The position numbers were made by a program, and so were the translations under genes. From Chitinophagaceae bacterium (lineage in GTDB: Bacteria > Bacteroidota > Bacteroidia > Chitinophagales > Chitinophagaceae), in assembly GCA_020437365.1 (NCBI GenBank), contig JAGQWM010000008.1, forward strand, positions 1 to 57,994: a DNA stretch of 57,994 bases. The letters run 5' to 3'. Shown here piece after piece: positions 36,737-45,551 of this stretch. The notes beneath the pieces are model-generated. The model ran no database searches. It saw nothing but the letters and a program-made list of their open reading frames with translations, and was not told the DNA's origin. Within the stretch, counting starts at the first letter, position 1, and each line of letters starts with the position of its first letter.

Positions 36737-37970
36737 TGGTATCTTTTTTAAGTGGAATTGTAAAAGTAACCTTTGTTCCTTTATTTAATACACTTTCTAC
36801 AGAAACATCGCCTTTCATTATGTTAAGGTATCGTTTCACTATGTGCAATCCAAGGCCAGTACCCTGAATATTATTGACATTATCGGCACGGAAAAAACTG
36901 GAAAATAGATGTTGTTGGTCTTTTTCCGGAATACCGATGCCTTCGTCTTTAACAGAAAACTTTCCCATACCATTTTCTTTTTTCCCGATGAGTGTAACTA
37001 CATCATTTTCGGCAGAAAATTTAACGGCATTGCTGACCAGGTTAATAATAATATTTCTGAAAAGTTTTACATCTGTTTCACCATCAAAATTTTCTACTTG
37101 CGCAAGGTCAATTCTTTGTCCTTTCTTTAAAATGGCTGATAATTCTTCAATGGTTTCTGTAATGAGTGTTTTAAAATTCGTTGGCTCATACACCATACCG
37201 ATTTTACCTTCATTGAATTTGCCCAGTGATAAAAAATCTTCCAGAATTTCATTCAAATTATTTACAGCACTTTTGATACGCATAATATGTCGATCTCTTT
37301 TATCCTGTTCCTCGCTCTTTTTATATTTCGATAATAAAGAGGCTGAAGATAAAACGGTAGTTAATGGCGTTCTGAATTCATGTGAAGCCATCGATACAAA
37401 GCGGCTTTTAATTTCATTTAATTGACGTTCTTTATCCAACGCATCACTAAGTTCCTGCTGCGATTGTTCGAGGCGTTGCAATGCTTCTTTCAATATCAAT
37501 GTTCGTTCTTCTACTTTTTTTTCCAGTTGTGTATTTAACTGGGTTACTTTTTGTGTAATTTTTTCCAGCGCTGCTTTTTGATGCAATAAATCTTTTTCTA
37601 TTTTTTTTCTTTCTGTGATATCAACGATAAAAGCAATTACAAACATTTTACCTTTTAAAGTATAATGGCACAAACTCACTTCTACTGGCAGGTCGGTTCC
37701 GTCTTTTCTTTTGCCATATAGATCGAGGCCTTTGCCCATAGGCCGGTTGGCTGGTTTTTTATAAAACCCTTTGCGTAATCCCTGATGGTTTTTTTGAAAT
37801 TTTTGAGGCACTAGTATTTCAATCGATTGCTGCAACAGTTCATCACCGGTATAGCCAAACATTGTTTCCAATGCCGGATTTGTCAGCAATATTTTACCGG
37901 TTTGGTCGGTCAGAATGATTCCTTCCGTAGCATTTTCAAACAAGGAGGTCATGTGTACCGAATCCAACAT
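36714..37970 (-). CDS. PAS-domain sensor histidine kinase
   Basis: 418 residues without membrane helices, so a cytoplasmic sensor. A PAS domain covers about 8-125 (FENATEGIILTDQTGKILLTNPALETMFGY and a PAC-like VIAFIVDITERKKIE). A long coiled coil covers 125-185. The phospho-acceptor is H197 in MASHEFRTPL. The ATPase domain has NIIINLVSNAVKF (N box), VKDEGIGIP (G1) and GTGLGLHIV (G2). It overlaps the response regulator by 23 bases and is transcribed away from nosZ. The signal sensed is unknown; redox, oxygen or nitrogen oxides are plausible by context. Confidence 0.93.
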   Translation of the reverse strand: MLDSVHMTSLFENATEGIILTDQTGKILLTNPALETMFGYTGDELLQQSIEILVPQKFQKNHQGLRKGFYKKPANRPMGKGLDLYGKRKDGTDLPVEVSLCHYTLKGKMFVIAFIVDITERKKIEKDLLHQKAALEKITQKVTQLNTQLEKKVEERTLILKEALQRLEQSQQELSDALDKERQLNEIKSRFVSMASHEFRTPLTTVLSSASLLSKYKKSEEQDKRDRHIMRIKSAVNNLNEILEDFLSLGKFNEGKIGMVYEPTNFKTLITETIEELSAILKKGQRIDLAQVENFDGETDVKLFRNIIINLVSNAVKFSAENDVVTLIGKKENGMGKFSVKDEGIGIPEKDQQHLFSSFFRADNVNNIQGTGLGLHIVKRYLNIMKGDVSVESVLNKGTKVTFTIPLKKDTNEVDISH

Positions 37971-38077
37971 ACGAATGCAGTTATTTATAAGTGATTGTAA
38001 AACCGCAAGATAAGATTTCTGCTACTATTTATTGCGTTGGTCAACCGCCAATTGACTGATTTATATCATTTGATTTT

Positions 38078-38089
38078 TGATAACAGTCA
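38078..38089 (+). promoter_or_regulatory. Candidate Crp/Fnr-type operator upstream of nosZ
   Basis: TGA-TAACAG-TCA, extended to TCATAT on the right. The centre is about 29.5 bases before the TACATTTG box, putting it near -41 relative to the expected start. A similar TGA-N6-TCATAT lies upstream of the oxidase operon. Short motif, so chance cannot be excluded. Confidence 0.45.
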
Positions 38090-38112
38090 TATAGTTATAA
38101 CCTATACGAAAA

Positions 38113-38120
38113 TACATTTG
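38113..38120 (+). promoter_or_regulatory. nosZ promoter box TACATTTG
   Basis: Perfect TAnnTTTG, 72 bases before the nosZ ATG. No TTG at the usual -33 distance, which suggests an activator is needed. Confidence 0.5.
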
Positions 38121-38191
38121 CGAAATAAGTAAAACCTTATTATTTTTTAAAGCCCTAATGTAAATATTTTATAAAAATTAAAACGTTCATC

Positions 38192-40180
38192 ATGAAACCG
38201 AATCAATTTAAAAAACTGCCTGTTTTCCTGTTTACATTTATAGCTTTTTTGTTGATTGAAAGTTGTAAACCAAAAAACACAAATGTAGCAGCCTCCGGCG
38301 ATGCTTCGAAAACCTACATTGCTCCCGGACAATACGACGAATTCTACAATTTCGTTTCCGGTGGCTTTAGTGGCCACATATCTGTGTATGGCATTCCATC
38401 CGGACGGTTATTCAGAATTATTCCTGTATTTTCTGTTGATGCAGAAAGAGGTTGGGGATTTAGTGAAGAAACCAAACCTATGTTGAATACTTCGCATGGA
38501 TTTATTCCCTGGGACGACGCCCATCACCCCGAACTTTCTCAAACCAATGGCGAAGTAGATGGTCGCTGGGTTTTCATCAATGGTAATAACACACCACGTA
38601 TTGCCCGTATCGATTTAAAAACTTTTAAAACAGCAGAGATTATTGAAATTCCGAATAGTGCCGGTAATCACTCTTCTGCTTTTGTTACGCAAAACACAGA
38701 ATATGTAGTAGCCGGAACCCGTTTCAGTATTCCGCTGGACGATGACAACGGTGATGTGCCTATTGACAGTTACAAAAAGAATTTCAGAGGAACGGTAAGT
38801 TTTATAAAAGTTGATTCTTCGAATGGCCGTATGAATTTGTCTTTTCAAATCAGAACTCCCGGATTGGATTTCGACTTAAGCCATGCAGGAAAAGGTAAAA
38901 GTCATGGTTGGTTTTTCTTCTCCTGTTATAATTCTGAACAAGCCAATACTTTATTAGAAGTGAACGCTTCTCAAAGAGATAAAGATTTTATTATGGCAGT
39001 TAACTGGAAAAAGGCAGAAGAATATATACGTCAGGGCAAAGGAAAAAAACAAGCTGTGCGGTATGCACATAATGTATATAATGATGAAACACATAGTGCC
39101 ACTTCAAAAATAGAAACAGAAGTATTGGTACTCGATTCGAAAGATCTGGCTAATATGGTGTACCTGATTCCATGTCCCAAATCTCCTCACGGATGTGACG
39201 TAGATCCAACCGGCGAATATATTGTGGGTAGTGGAAAATTAGCTGCATTATTGCCTGTATTTTCATTCGATAAAATTCAAAAAGCCATTGCAGCCAAAAC
39301 TTTTGATGGTGATGTAGATGGCATTCCTGTTATCAAATATGAAGCAGCATTGTATGGTGAAGTAGAAAAACCCGGACTTGGACCGTTGCATACTGAATTT
39401 GATCAGAATGGAAACGCTTATACTTCCATGTTTGTATCATCAGAAATAGTGAAGTGGAATGTAAAAGACTTAAAAGTACTCGACCGTGTACCGACATATT
39501 ATTCTATTGGTCACTTATCAGTACCGGGTGGCGATAGTCGTAAACCATTCGGCAAATATGTAATTGCATATAACAAAATTACAAAAGACAGGTATTTACC
39601 AACAGGGCCTGAACTGGCACATAGTGCCCAGCTCTATGATATCAGTGGTAAAAAAATGAAACTCTTATTGGATTTTCCTACTGTAGGCGAACCACACTAT
39701 GCACAAGCAGCCCCGGCCAGCCTGATTAAAGGTAACTCAGTTAAATTTTTTAAACTGGAAGAAAACAAGCATCCTTATGTTGCCAAAGGTGAAGGTGCTG
39801 TAAAAATTATTAGAGAAGGAAATAAAGTTCACATTATGATGACCAGTATTCGATCCCATTTTAACCCGGATAATATTGAAGGAATAAAAGTAGGCGACGA
39901 GGTGTATTTCCATGTTACTAACCTCGAACAGGATTGGGATGTACCACATGGTTTTGCAATCAAAGGTGCACTAAATGCCGAACTTCTAATTATGCCCGGC
40001 GAAACACAAACTTTAAAATGGTTGCCGACAAAACCCGGTATAATACCTTTTTATTGTACAGACTTTTGTTCAGCACTTCACCAGGAAATGCAGGGATATA
40101 TAAGAGTATCACCGGCTGGTAGTAATGTGCCATTGAAGTATGGTACCGGTGTAAAACCGAATCCCGGCCAGGAAAAATAA
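38192..40180 (+). CDS. nosZ: Nitrous oxide reductase, clade II, Sec-dependent lipoprotein-type
   Basis: 662-residue copper enzyme that reduces N2O to N2 in the periplasm. The N-terminus is a Sec/lipoprotein signal (LLIESC, Cys25), not the twin-arginine signal of clade I. CuZ-site histidines are seen in DDAHHPELSQTNG (H111, H112). The CuA site lies near the C-terminus: C622, C626, H630 and M633 in CTDFCSALHQEM, preceded by the histidine of WDVPHGFAIKG. Length fits clade II. It heads the operon nosZ-orf-L-D-F-Y-ric; nosR and nosX are absent, as usual for clade II. Confidence 0.97.
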   Translation: MKPNQFKKLPVFLFTFIAFLLIESCKPKNTNVAASGDASKTYIAPGQYDEFYNFVSGGFSGHISVYGIPSGRLFRIIPVFSVDAERGWGFSEETKPMLNTSHGFIPWDDAHHPELSQTNGEVDGRWVFINGNNTPRIARIDLKTFKTAEIIEIPNSAGNHSSAFVTQNTEYVVAGTRFSIPLDDDNGDVPIDSYKKNFRGTVSFIKVDSSNGRMNLSFQIRTPGLDFDLSHAGKGKSHGWFFFSCYNSEQANTLLEVNASQRDKDFIMAVNWKKAEEYIRQGKGKKQAVRYAHNVYNDETHSATSKIETEVLVLDSKDLANMVYLIPCPKSPHGCDVDPTGEYIVGSGKLAALLPVFSFDKIQKAIAAKTFDGDVDGIPVIKYEAALYGEVEKPGLGPLHTEFDQNGNAYTSMFVSSEIVKWNVKDLKVLDRVPTYYSIGHLSVPGGDSRKPFGKYVIAYNKITKDRYLPTGPELAHSAQLYDISGKKMKLLLDFPTVGEPHYAQAAPASLIKGNSVKFFKLEENKHPYVAKGEGAVKIIREGNKVHIMMTSIRSHFNPDNIEGIKVGDEVYFHVTNLEQDWDVPHGFAIKGALNAELLIMPGETQTLKWLPTKPGIIPFYCTDFCSALHQEMQGYIRVSPAGSNVPLKYGTGVKPNPGQEK

Positions 40181-40210
40181 TTTTTCAAAGAAGATGTAAA
40201 ACAATCACTC

Positions 40211-40813
40211 ATGAAAAATAAATTAAGCACCACTTCAAGAATATTAATTGCTTTTGCAAGTGGTGCTTTAATTGCCGTCTTTTTGTTGCCTGCCTGGCGT
40301 ATCGATTTATTTGCGCCACAATATCCCGAAGGGCTCACAATGAATATTTGGATTAACAAGCTTTCCGGCGATGTAGAAATCATCAATGGCCTGAACCATT
40401 ATATAGGTATGAAACATATTTCAGCTGATATGTTTCCGGAATTTAAATACATGAGTTATGTTGTATTTTTCTTTATGGCTTTAGGTATGAGTGCAGCTAT
40501 CACAGGTAGAAAAAAGCTCCTACTGGCTTACATAGTAGCTACAATTATTGGAGGCCTACTTGTCATTTATGATTTGTACAAATGGGGTTATGATTACGGT
40601 CACAATTTGAATCCCAATGCAGCTATCAGGGTGCCGGGGCTTTCTTATCAGCCTCCTGTTTTGGGTCATAAGCGATTACTCAATTTTGATGCGTATTCTT
40701 ATCCGGATGCCGCAGGCTGGATTGTATTTGGTGCCGGAGCACTGGTCATTATGGTTTGGCTTGTAGAATGGTTGATCAACAGAAAAAGAAATAAACGACT
40801 TAAAACCTATTAA
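40211..40813 (+). CDS. nos-cluster membrane protein of unknown function
   Basis: 200 residues with about four hydrophobic helices (around 11-28, 80-95, 102-122 and 168-187). Between the first two is a soluble loop with PEYPEGLTMNIW-like sequence (PQYPEGLTMNIWINKLSGDV) and HYIGMKHI, rich in His, Met and Tyr, that could face the periplasm and bind copper. It lies between nosZ and nosL, one base from nosL. Genes of this kind occur in Bacteroidota nos clusters but have no established role; copper handling or electron delivery to NosZ is inference. Confidence 0.85.
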   Translation: MKNKLSTTSRILIAFASGALIAVFLLPAWRIDLFAPQYPEGLTMNIWINKLSGDVEIINGLNHYIGMKHISADMFPEFKYMSYVVFFFMALGMSAAITGRKKLLLAYIVATIIGGLLVIYDLYKWGYDYGHNLNPNAAIRVPGLSYQPPVLGHKRLLNFDAYSYPDAAGWIVFGAGALVIMVWLVEWLINRKRNKRLKTY

Positions 40814-40814
40814 A

Positions 40815-41261
40815 ATGAAATCAATTCAAATAATTATTAGTTTTTTCATCACAAGTTTTTTCCTTGTCGCTTGTACAGCACAACCTAAACCGTTTGTACT
40901 GGGTCAGGACAATTGCGATTTCTGTAAAATGAGTATTGCCGATTTAAAATTCGGTGGCGAAATCATTACCCATAAAGCAAAGGTCTATAAATTTGATGAT
41001 TTGCATTGCATGGTTGCTTTTCTCAATTCAGGCAAGCTTGATGAAAAAGAGATTAAAAGAACATTGACCATCAATTTTCAACAGCCGAATAATTTTATCG
41101 ACGTTAAAAACGCTTGGTTTTTACAAAGTAAAGCAATTCACAGCCCGATGGGTAGCCACACTGCCGGTTATGCGTCAAAAAAAGTGGCCACAGAACAAGC
41201 CGGCAAAACAGAAGGAGTCATATTTAACTGGAAAGATTTATATCAAAATCTTAGTCAATAA
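40815..41261 (+). CDS. nosL: NosL copper-binding lipoprotein
   Basis: 148-residue lipoprotein (lipobox FLVAC). The mature part has the NosL features: NCDFCKMSIADLKFGGEI (Cys-x2-Cys-x-Met copper-binding motif) and FDDLHCMVAFL. NosL delivers copper for the CuZ centre of NosZ with the NosDFY transporter. It overlaps nosD by one base (TAATG). Confidence 0.94.
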   Translation: MKSIQIIISFFITSFFLVACTAQPKPFVLGQDNCDFCKMSIADLKFGGEIITHKAKVYKFDDLHCMVAFLNSGKLDEKEIKRTLTINFQQPNNFIDVKNAWFLQSKAIHSPMGSHTAGYASKKVATEQAGKTEGVIFNWKDLYQNLSQ

Positions 41262-42493
41262 TGCGTTTTCTCATTTTAGTCATATTCGTATTTATGCAGC
41301 TTCATGCATTCTCGACTACCATTATCGTGGGGCAGCAAAAAGCTGTGAAAAGTATAAAAAAAGGAATAGAATTGGCAAAAGATGGAGACACCGTAAAAGT
41401 AATGCCGGGAGTGTATAAAGAAGGAAGCATTATTGTGAAAAAATCAATCACACTAATCGGTATCCATTTTCCGGTGATTGATGGAGAAAGCAAAGTAGAA
41501 AACATGCTTATCAGTGGGCGGCAGATTTCTATCAGTGGATTTCATTTTATCAATTCAAAACATTCCAGCTATATCGACTACTCCGCCATTAACATTATTG
41601 ATGCTACAAAAATAAATATTAGCAATAATAAAATTACAGACGCACATTTTGCGATTCATGTTTCTAATAGTACACATTGTACCATCGACAGAAATAGTAT
41701 AACCGGACATGCTACAATTACACAAAGTGCTGGTAACGGTATTCATATTTGGAAATCGGCGAACATACTTGTTACCAACAATAGCATAACCGGGCATCGG
41801 GATGGTATTTATTTTGAATTTGTGACCCATTCGGATATCCGCAATAATAAAAGCATCAATAACATCCGCTATGGTTTACATTTCATGTTTTCGCATTATA
41901 ACCACTATGCCTATAACCTTTTCAAAAATAACGGAGCCGGTGTAGCAGTTATGTACACACATCATGTAAGTATGGAAAACAATATTTTCACACAAAACTG
42001 GGGTGCTTCGTCTTACGGTATTTTACTCAAAGACATTACTGACAGTAAAATCATTAATAATCAATTCCTATCCAATACAACCGGTATTTTGATGGAAGGA
42101 TGTAACAGGATTGATGTTAAACGTAATTCTTTCAATCACAATGGCTGGGCTATGAAAGTGCAAGCCAATTGCGAAAACAATGTTATTTCCACAAATAATT
42201 TCAAAAACAACACTTTCGATATTGCCACTAATGGCACTTCTGTCATGAGTAGCTTTGACCACAATTACTGGGATAAATATGAAGGCTACGACCTTAATAA
42301 AGATGGCATTGGTGATGTAGCTTATCATCCTGTTAGTTTATATTCAATGGTAATAGAAAAAAACCCCAGCGCCTTGTTTCTTCTAAGAAGTTTCCTGGTT
42401 ACATTATTAGATAAAGTAGAAAAAACAATGCCCGCAATTACACCGGTGGAACTTGTCGATAAAAAACCAACAATGAAACCCTTTCAACTATGA
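41261..42493 (+). CDS. nosD: NosD periplasmic beta-helix protein
   Basis: 410 residues with a signal peptide (MRFLILVIFVFMQLHAFS) and a right-handed parallel beta-helix built from about 22-residue repeats, such as NISNNKITDAHFAIHVSNST, NNSITGHRDGIYFEFV and DSKIINNQFLSNTTGILMEG. NosD works with NosF and NosY in copper-site maturation. It overlaps nosF by four bases (ATGA). Confidence 0.95.
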   Translation: MRFLILVIFVFMQLHAFSTTIIVGQQKAVKSIKKGIELAKDGDTVKVMPGVYKEGSIIVKKSITLIGIHFPVIDGESKVENMLISGRQISISGFHFINSKHSSYIDYSAINIIDATKINISNNKITDAHFAIHVSNSTHCTIDRNSITGHATITQSAGNGIHIWKSANILVTNNSITGHRDGIYFEFVTHSDIRNNKSINNIRYGLHFMFSHYNHYAYNLFKNNGAGVAVMYTHHVSMENNIFTQNWGASSYGILLKDITDSKIINNQFLSNTTGILMEGCNRIDVKRNSFNHNGWAMKVQANCENNVISTNNFKNNTFDIATNGTSVMSSFDHNYWDKYEGYDLNKDGIGDVAYHPVSLYSMVIEKNPSALFLLRSFLVTLLDKVEKTMPAITPVELVDKKPTMKPFQL

Positions 42494-43245
42494 TACGTAT
42501 CAACCATTTAAATAAAAAATTCAAAAAGCTCATTGCTTTAAATAATATCACTGTTCAATTTGATGAAGGGCAGGTTGTCTCATTAATTGGACCAAATGGT
42601 TCAGGAAAAACTACATTAATCAAAACAATTCTGGGCCTTGTAAAACCCGATAGCGGTCAGATATATTTTCGTGACAAAAATATAAAACAAGAAGGCTTTA
42701 CTTACAGAAATGAAATTGGCTATATGCCACAGATAGGACGCTATCCCGAAAATATGACAATTGGCCAATTATTCAGCTTGCTCAAAAATATTCGTAATAA
42801 AGACGAAAATTCACTGGACTATGATTTATTAAAACAATATAATCTTGTGTCCATGTATGATAAACCAATGCGAACTTTATCGGGTGGTACTCGACAAAAA
42901 GTAAGTGCTGCCATTGCTTTTCTATTTCGTCCTCCGGTACTCATTTTAGATGAACCCACCGCAGGTTTAGATCCTTTATCGTCAGAAGTTCTGAAAGAAA
43001 AAATTCTGCAAACAAAAAAAGAAGGTACACTCATTTTAATCTCTTCACATATTTTGAGTGATTTAGATGATTTGACTACCGACGTTATGTATTTACAAGA
43101 CGGCAAAATGAAATTTTTCAAAAACCTGGCCACCATACAAGAAGATACCGGAGAAATAAAATTGGGCAAAGCCATTGCTCGTTTAATGAAAGGTGAAGAT
43201 CCGGCCGCTAATATGATTTCAGAAATATTAAAAACTAATCGGTAA
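42490..43245 (+). CDS. nosF: NosF ABC transporter ATPase
   Basis: 251-residue ATPase. Walker A GPNGSGKTT, signature LSGGTRQKV, Walker B VLILDEPT and the switch histidine in LISSHILSDL are all present. It powers the NosY permease in NosZ maturation. Overlaps nosD by four bases and precedes nosY by three. Confidence 0.95.
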   Translation: MIRINHLNKKFKKLIALNNITVQFDEGQVVSLIGPNGSGKTTLIKTILGLVKPDSGQIYFRDKNIKQEGFTYRNEIGYMPQIGRYPENMTIGQLFSLLKNIRNKDENSLDYDLLKQYNLVSMYDKPMRTLSGGTRQKVSAAIAFLFRPPVLILDEPTAGLDPLSSEVLKEKILQTKKEGTLILISSHILSDLDDLTTDVMYLQDGKMKFFKNLATIQEDTGEIKLGKAIARLMKGEDPAANMISEILKTNR

Positions 43246-43248
43246 GAC

Positions 43249-44019
43249 ATGATTAAGCTATCAAAATACGTTTTGTACAACATCCTGAAAAGCAAAATTA
43301 TCATTGCCTATACTTTGTTTCTTTTTATCGTTGCTACAGGATTATTTCAAATGGAAGCCAATAGCAGTAAAGCCATTTTAAGTTTGTTAAATATCATTCT
43401 CATTGTACTACCATTGGTAAGTTTAATTTTTACAACAATCCACTACTACAATTCCTATGAGTTTATCGAATTGATGCTTTCGCAACCCCTCAGTAGAAAA
43501 AGAGTATTGCTCAGTGAATTTTCAGGTGTATGTTTTTCTTTGGTTATGGCTTTTTGTATTGGTGTAGGCATTCCGGTTTTACTTTTTGCCACCGATGTTT
43601 CAATCGGCATTTCGCTGATATTAATTGGTATTTTTTTATCAATTATTTTTACCTCATTTGCATTTTATACGTCGGTAAATGCTCGTGATAAAGCAAGAGG
43701 CATTGGTACTGCATTGTTACTTTGGTTCTATTTTACACTAATTTACGATGGTATCATACTGCTCATTTTATTTACTTTCAGTGATTATCCTTTGGAAAAT
43801 TTTACACTCGTTATGGCAGCACTCAATCCCATTGATTTAGGTAGAATTTTCATCATGTTAAAAATGGATTCCAGTGCGATGATGGGTTATACCGGTGCCC
43901 TATTCAAAGATTTCTTTGGCAGTAGTTCCGGCATGGCATTTACTTTTGGATGCATGATTTTATGGGCTGCCGTACCGCTACTACTGGCCTTACGGAAATT
44001 CAGAAAAAAAGATTTATAA
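43249..44019 (+). CDS. nosY: NosY ABC transporter permease
   Basis: 256-residue membrane protein with about six helices. FTTIHYYNSYEFIELMLSQPLSRKRVLLSEF is typical of the NosY/ABC-2 permease family. It forms the NosDFY transporter with the preceding genes. Followed by the ric gene after 19 bases. Confidence 0.93.
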   Translation: MIKLSKYVLYNILKSKIIIAYTLFLFIVATGLFQMEANSSKAILSLLNIILIVLPLVSLIFTTIHYYNSYEFIELMLSQPLSRKRVLLSEFSGVCFSLVMAFCIGVGIPVLLFATDVSIGISLILIGIFLSIIFTSFAFYTSVNARDKARGIGTALLLWFYFTLIYDGIILLILFTFSDYPLENFTLVMAALNPIDLGRIFIMLKMDSSAMMGYTGALFKDFFGSSSGMAFTFGCMILWAAVPLLLALRKFRKKDL

Positions 44020-44038
44020 AAAATAAATACTTGACCCA

Positions 44039-44764
44039 ATGGAAGATTTTTCAAATTTGACTTTGGCAGAAATTGTCAATAAAAATTTTCTTGCAGCAAC
44101 AGTTTTTGAGAAATACAATCTTGATTTTTGTTGTCGTGGCAATCGCCAGTTGAAGGAGGTATGCATGACAAACAATCTACCATTAGAAACAATAATTGAA
44201 GAATTAAAAATCATTGGTCAATCCAACAATTCAGACCTTGCGTATGAGCAATTAAGCTTCACACAGCTGGCAGATTATATTGTACTGACTCATCATGAAT
44301 ATATCAAAAATGCTATGCCGGTTTTGTATCGCTACTTATTAAAAGTCGCTACCAAGCATGCCGCCATTTTTCCTGAACTGAAAAAAATATTCCAAATATT
44401 CGTCGCCATCAAAAAAGAAATGGAAATACATTTACATCAGGAAGAAACGGTACTATTTCCCGGTATAAAAAAATTAGAAGCATCGCCACCCGGCGAAAAA
44501 AATAATGCAGTTGCTGATGATTCTTTTCTGGAAACACCCATTCACTTATTGGAAGAAGAGCATAATCATGCCGAAAATTTCTTTGAAGAAATAAAAGAAT
44601 TAACGAATAACTATTCGCCGCTATCTACTGCTTGTACGATGCATAAACTCTGCTTTTCCATGTTGCAGAGTTTCGAAAAAGATTTAGAGCAACATACTCA
44701 TTTAGAGAACAATATCCTGTTTCCAAAAGCTCTCAAATTATTGGGATTATCCCATTCCGGTTAA
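44039..44764 (+). CDS. ric: RIC-type di-iron Fe-S cluster repair protein (ScdA/YtfE/DUF542)
   Basis: 241 residues. The N-terminal DUF542 domain has the Cys-Cys motif DFCCRGNRQL near residue 31. The hemerythrin-like part supplies histidines and glutamates: THHEYI, HLHQEETVLFPG, LEEEHNHAENFFEEI and LEQHTHLENNILFP. Such proteins repair Fe-S centres damaged by NO or oxidants and can themselves bind NO. It is the last gene of the nos operon, before a strong terminator, which links N2O reduction with nitrosative stress. Confidence 0.93.
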   Translation: MEDFSNLTLAEIVNKNFLAATVFEKYNLDFCCRGNRQLKEVCMTNNLPLETIIEELKIIGQSNNSDLAYEQLSFTQLADYIVLTHHEYIKNAMPVLYRYLLKVATKHAAIFPELKKIFQIFVAIKKEMEIHLHQEETVLFPGIKKLEASPPGEKNNAVADDSFLETPIHLLEEEHNHAENFFEEIKELTNNYSPLSTACTMHKLCFSMLQSFEKDLEQHTHLENNILFPKALKLLGLSHSG

Positions 44765-44796
44765 TATTCGCAACCATTACTAACCCCACTTGCCTT

Positions 44797-44830
44797 GAAA
44801 GAGCCGTTTTTCTAAATGGCTCTTTCTTTA
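44797..44830 (+). terminator. Rho-independent terminator of the nos operon
   Basis: GAAAGAGCC pairs with GGCTCTTTC, with four further inner pairs, and a T-rich tail (TTTATT) follows. It separates nos-ric from the oxidase operon. Confidence 0.8.
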
Positions 44831-44849
44831 TTCGAAAAAGCCCGTTTTT

Positions 44850-44867
44850 ATATGACTAAAATCATAT
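44850..44867 (+). promoter_or_regulatory. Candidate Crp/Fnr-type operator upstream of the oxidase operon
   Basis: Perfect palindrome ATATGA-N6-TCATAT, with the TGA-N6-TCA core of Crp/Fnr sites. The centre is 52.5 bases before the TACATTTG box, near -64 relative to the expected start. It shares TGA-N6-TCATAT with the site at 38078. Confidence 0.5.
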
Positions 44868-44910
44868 TTCCTCCCTTTTAGAAATCATACACAAACTTAC
44901 TATTGGCAGA

Positions 44911-44918
44911 TACATTTG
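44911..44918 (+). promoter_or_regulatory. Oxidase operon promoter box TACATTTG
   Basis: Identical to the nosZ box. It lies 25 bases before the 40-residue gene at 44943. No TTG at the -33 distance. Confidence 0.5.
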
Positions 44919-44942
44919 CCTCGAAATTAAAATGCAACCAAC

Positions 44943-45065
44943 ATGAAATCACCCGACGAAAAGAAATTCTTTCCCAAAGGAGCTATCGCTTTCTTTATTC
45001 TCTTAGTCATTCTTACACTGGTATTTTTTTACAGCATCTATTTCTTAATGATCAGCAGAGCCTAA
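44943..45065 (+). CDS. Probable cytochrome c oxidase subunit IIa, 40 residues
   Basis: Short gene directly upstream of the CuA subunit, 10 bases before it. The product has a basic/acidic N-terminus (MKSPDEKKFFPKGA), one hydrophobic helix of about 22 residues (AFFILLVILTLVFFYSIYFL) and ends ISRA. Size, single helix, the PKGA entry to the helix and the position match subunit IIa of Thermus-type ba3 oxidases, encoded before subunit II there too. Supported by a promoter box 25 bases upstream. No homology search was possible. Confidence 0.75.
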   Translation: MKSPDEKKFFPKGAIAFFILLVILTLVFFYSIYFLMISRA

Positions 45066-45075
45066 AACAAAAAAT

Positions 45076-45534
45076 ATGAAAATTGATAAAATAGAGAAAC
45101 GGGTTATTATTACTGCCATGTGCATGATGGGGTTATTTGTTTTTTCGCTTTTATATGCCAAAACCAAATACAAATCTAACGTACCGGAATGCTTGCCTTA
45201 TGACAAGGCATATACCAATCCAAAAATTAATCAGATAGACGATAAAACTTACCAGGTTTTTTCAGTAGCATCTATGTGGAAATTCGAACCGGCCGAAATT
45301 TATATCCCTGTAGGCAGCGAAGTAGATTTTTACCTCACTTCTAAAGACGTAGTTCATGGATTTAACATTGCTGAAAAAGATGTAAACATGATGGCCGTTT
45401 CAGGTGCCATTAATAAAACAACTGTCAAATTTGAAAAACCGGGTGTGTACAATATTGTTTGTCATGAATACTGTGGTGTAGGACATCAGAATATGCATGC
45501 ACAAGTCATTGTAAATTATCCCAAAGCCAAATAA
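45076..45534 (+). CDS. ba3-type cytochrome c oxidase subunit II (CuA)
   Basis: 152 residues with one N-terminal membrane anchor (residues about 9-27) and a cupredoxin domain. The CuA ligands are visible: H in DVVHGFNIAEKD, and CHEYCGVGHQNMHA (two Cys, Glu, His, Met). The short, single-helix form is typical of B-family (ba3) oxidases. It takes electrons from cytochrome c and passes them to subunit I. Co-transcribed with subunit I, 17 bases downstream. Confidence 0.94.
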   Translation: MKIDKIEKRVIITAMCMMGLFVFSLLYAKTKYKSNVPECLPYDKAYTNPKINQIDDKTYQVFSVASMWKFEPAEIYIPVGSEVDFYLTSKDVVHGFNIAEKDVNMMAVSGAINKTTVKFEKPGVYNIVCHEYCGVGHQNMHAQVIVNYPKAK

Positions 45535-45551
45535 TCGAAAACCGAGCTATT

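Noticed and set aside
38064..38082. TATCA-N9-TGATA inverted repeat upstream of nosZ
   Set aside because: Arms are only five bases and the spacer does not fit Crp/Fnr sites; the overlapping TGA-N6-TCATAT is the better candidate.
38147..38377. Minus-strand frame across the nosZ start
   Set aside because: Overlaps the nosZ signal peptide region entirely and lacks protein-like features.
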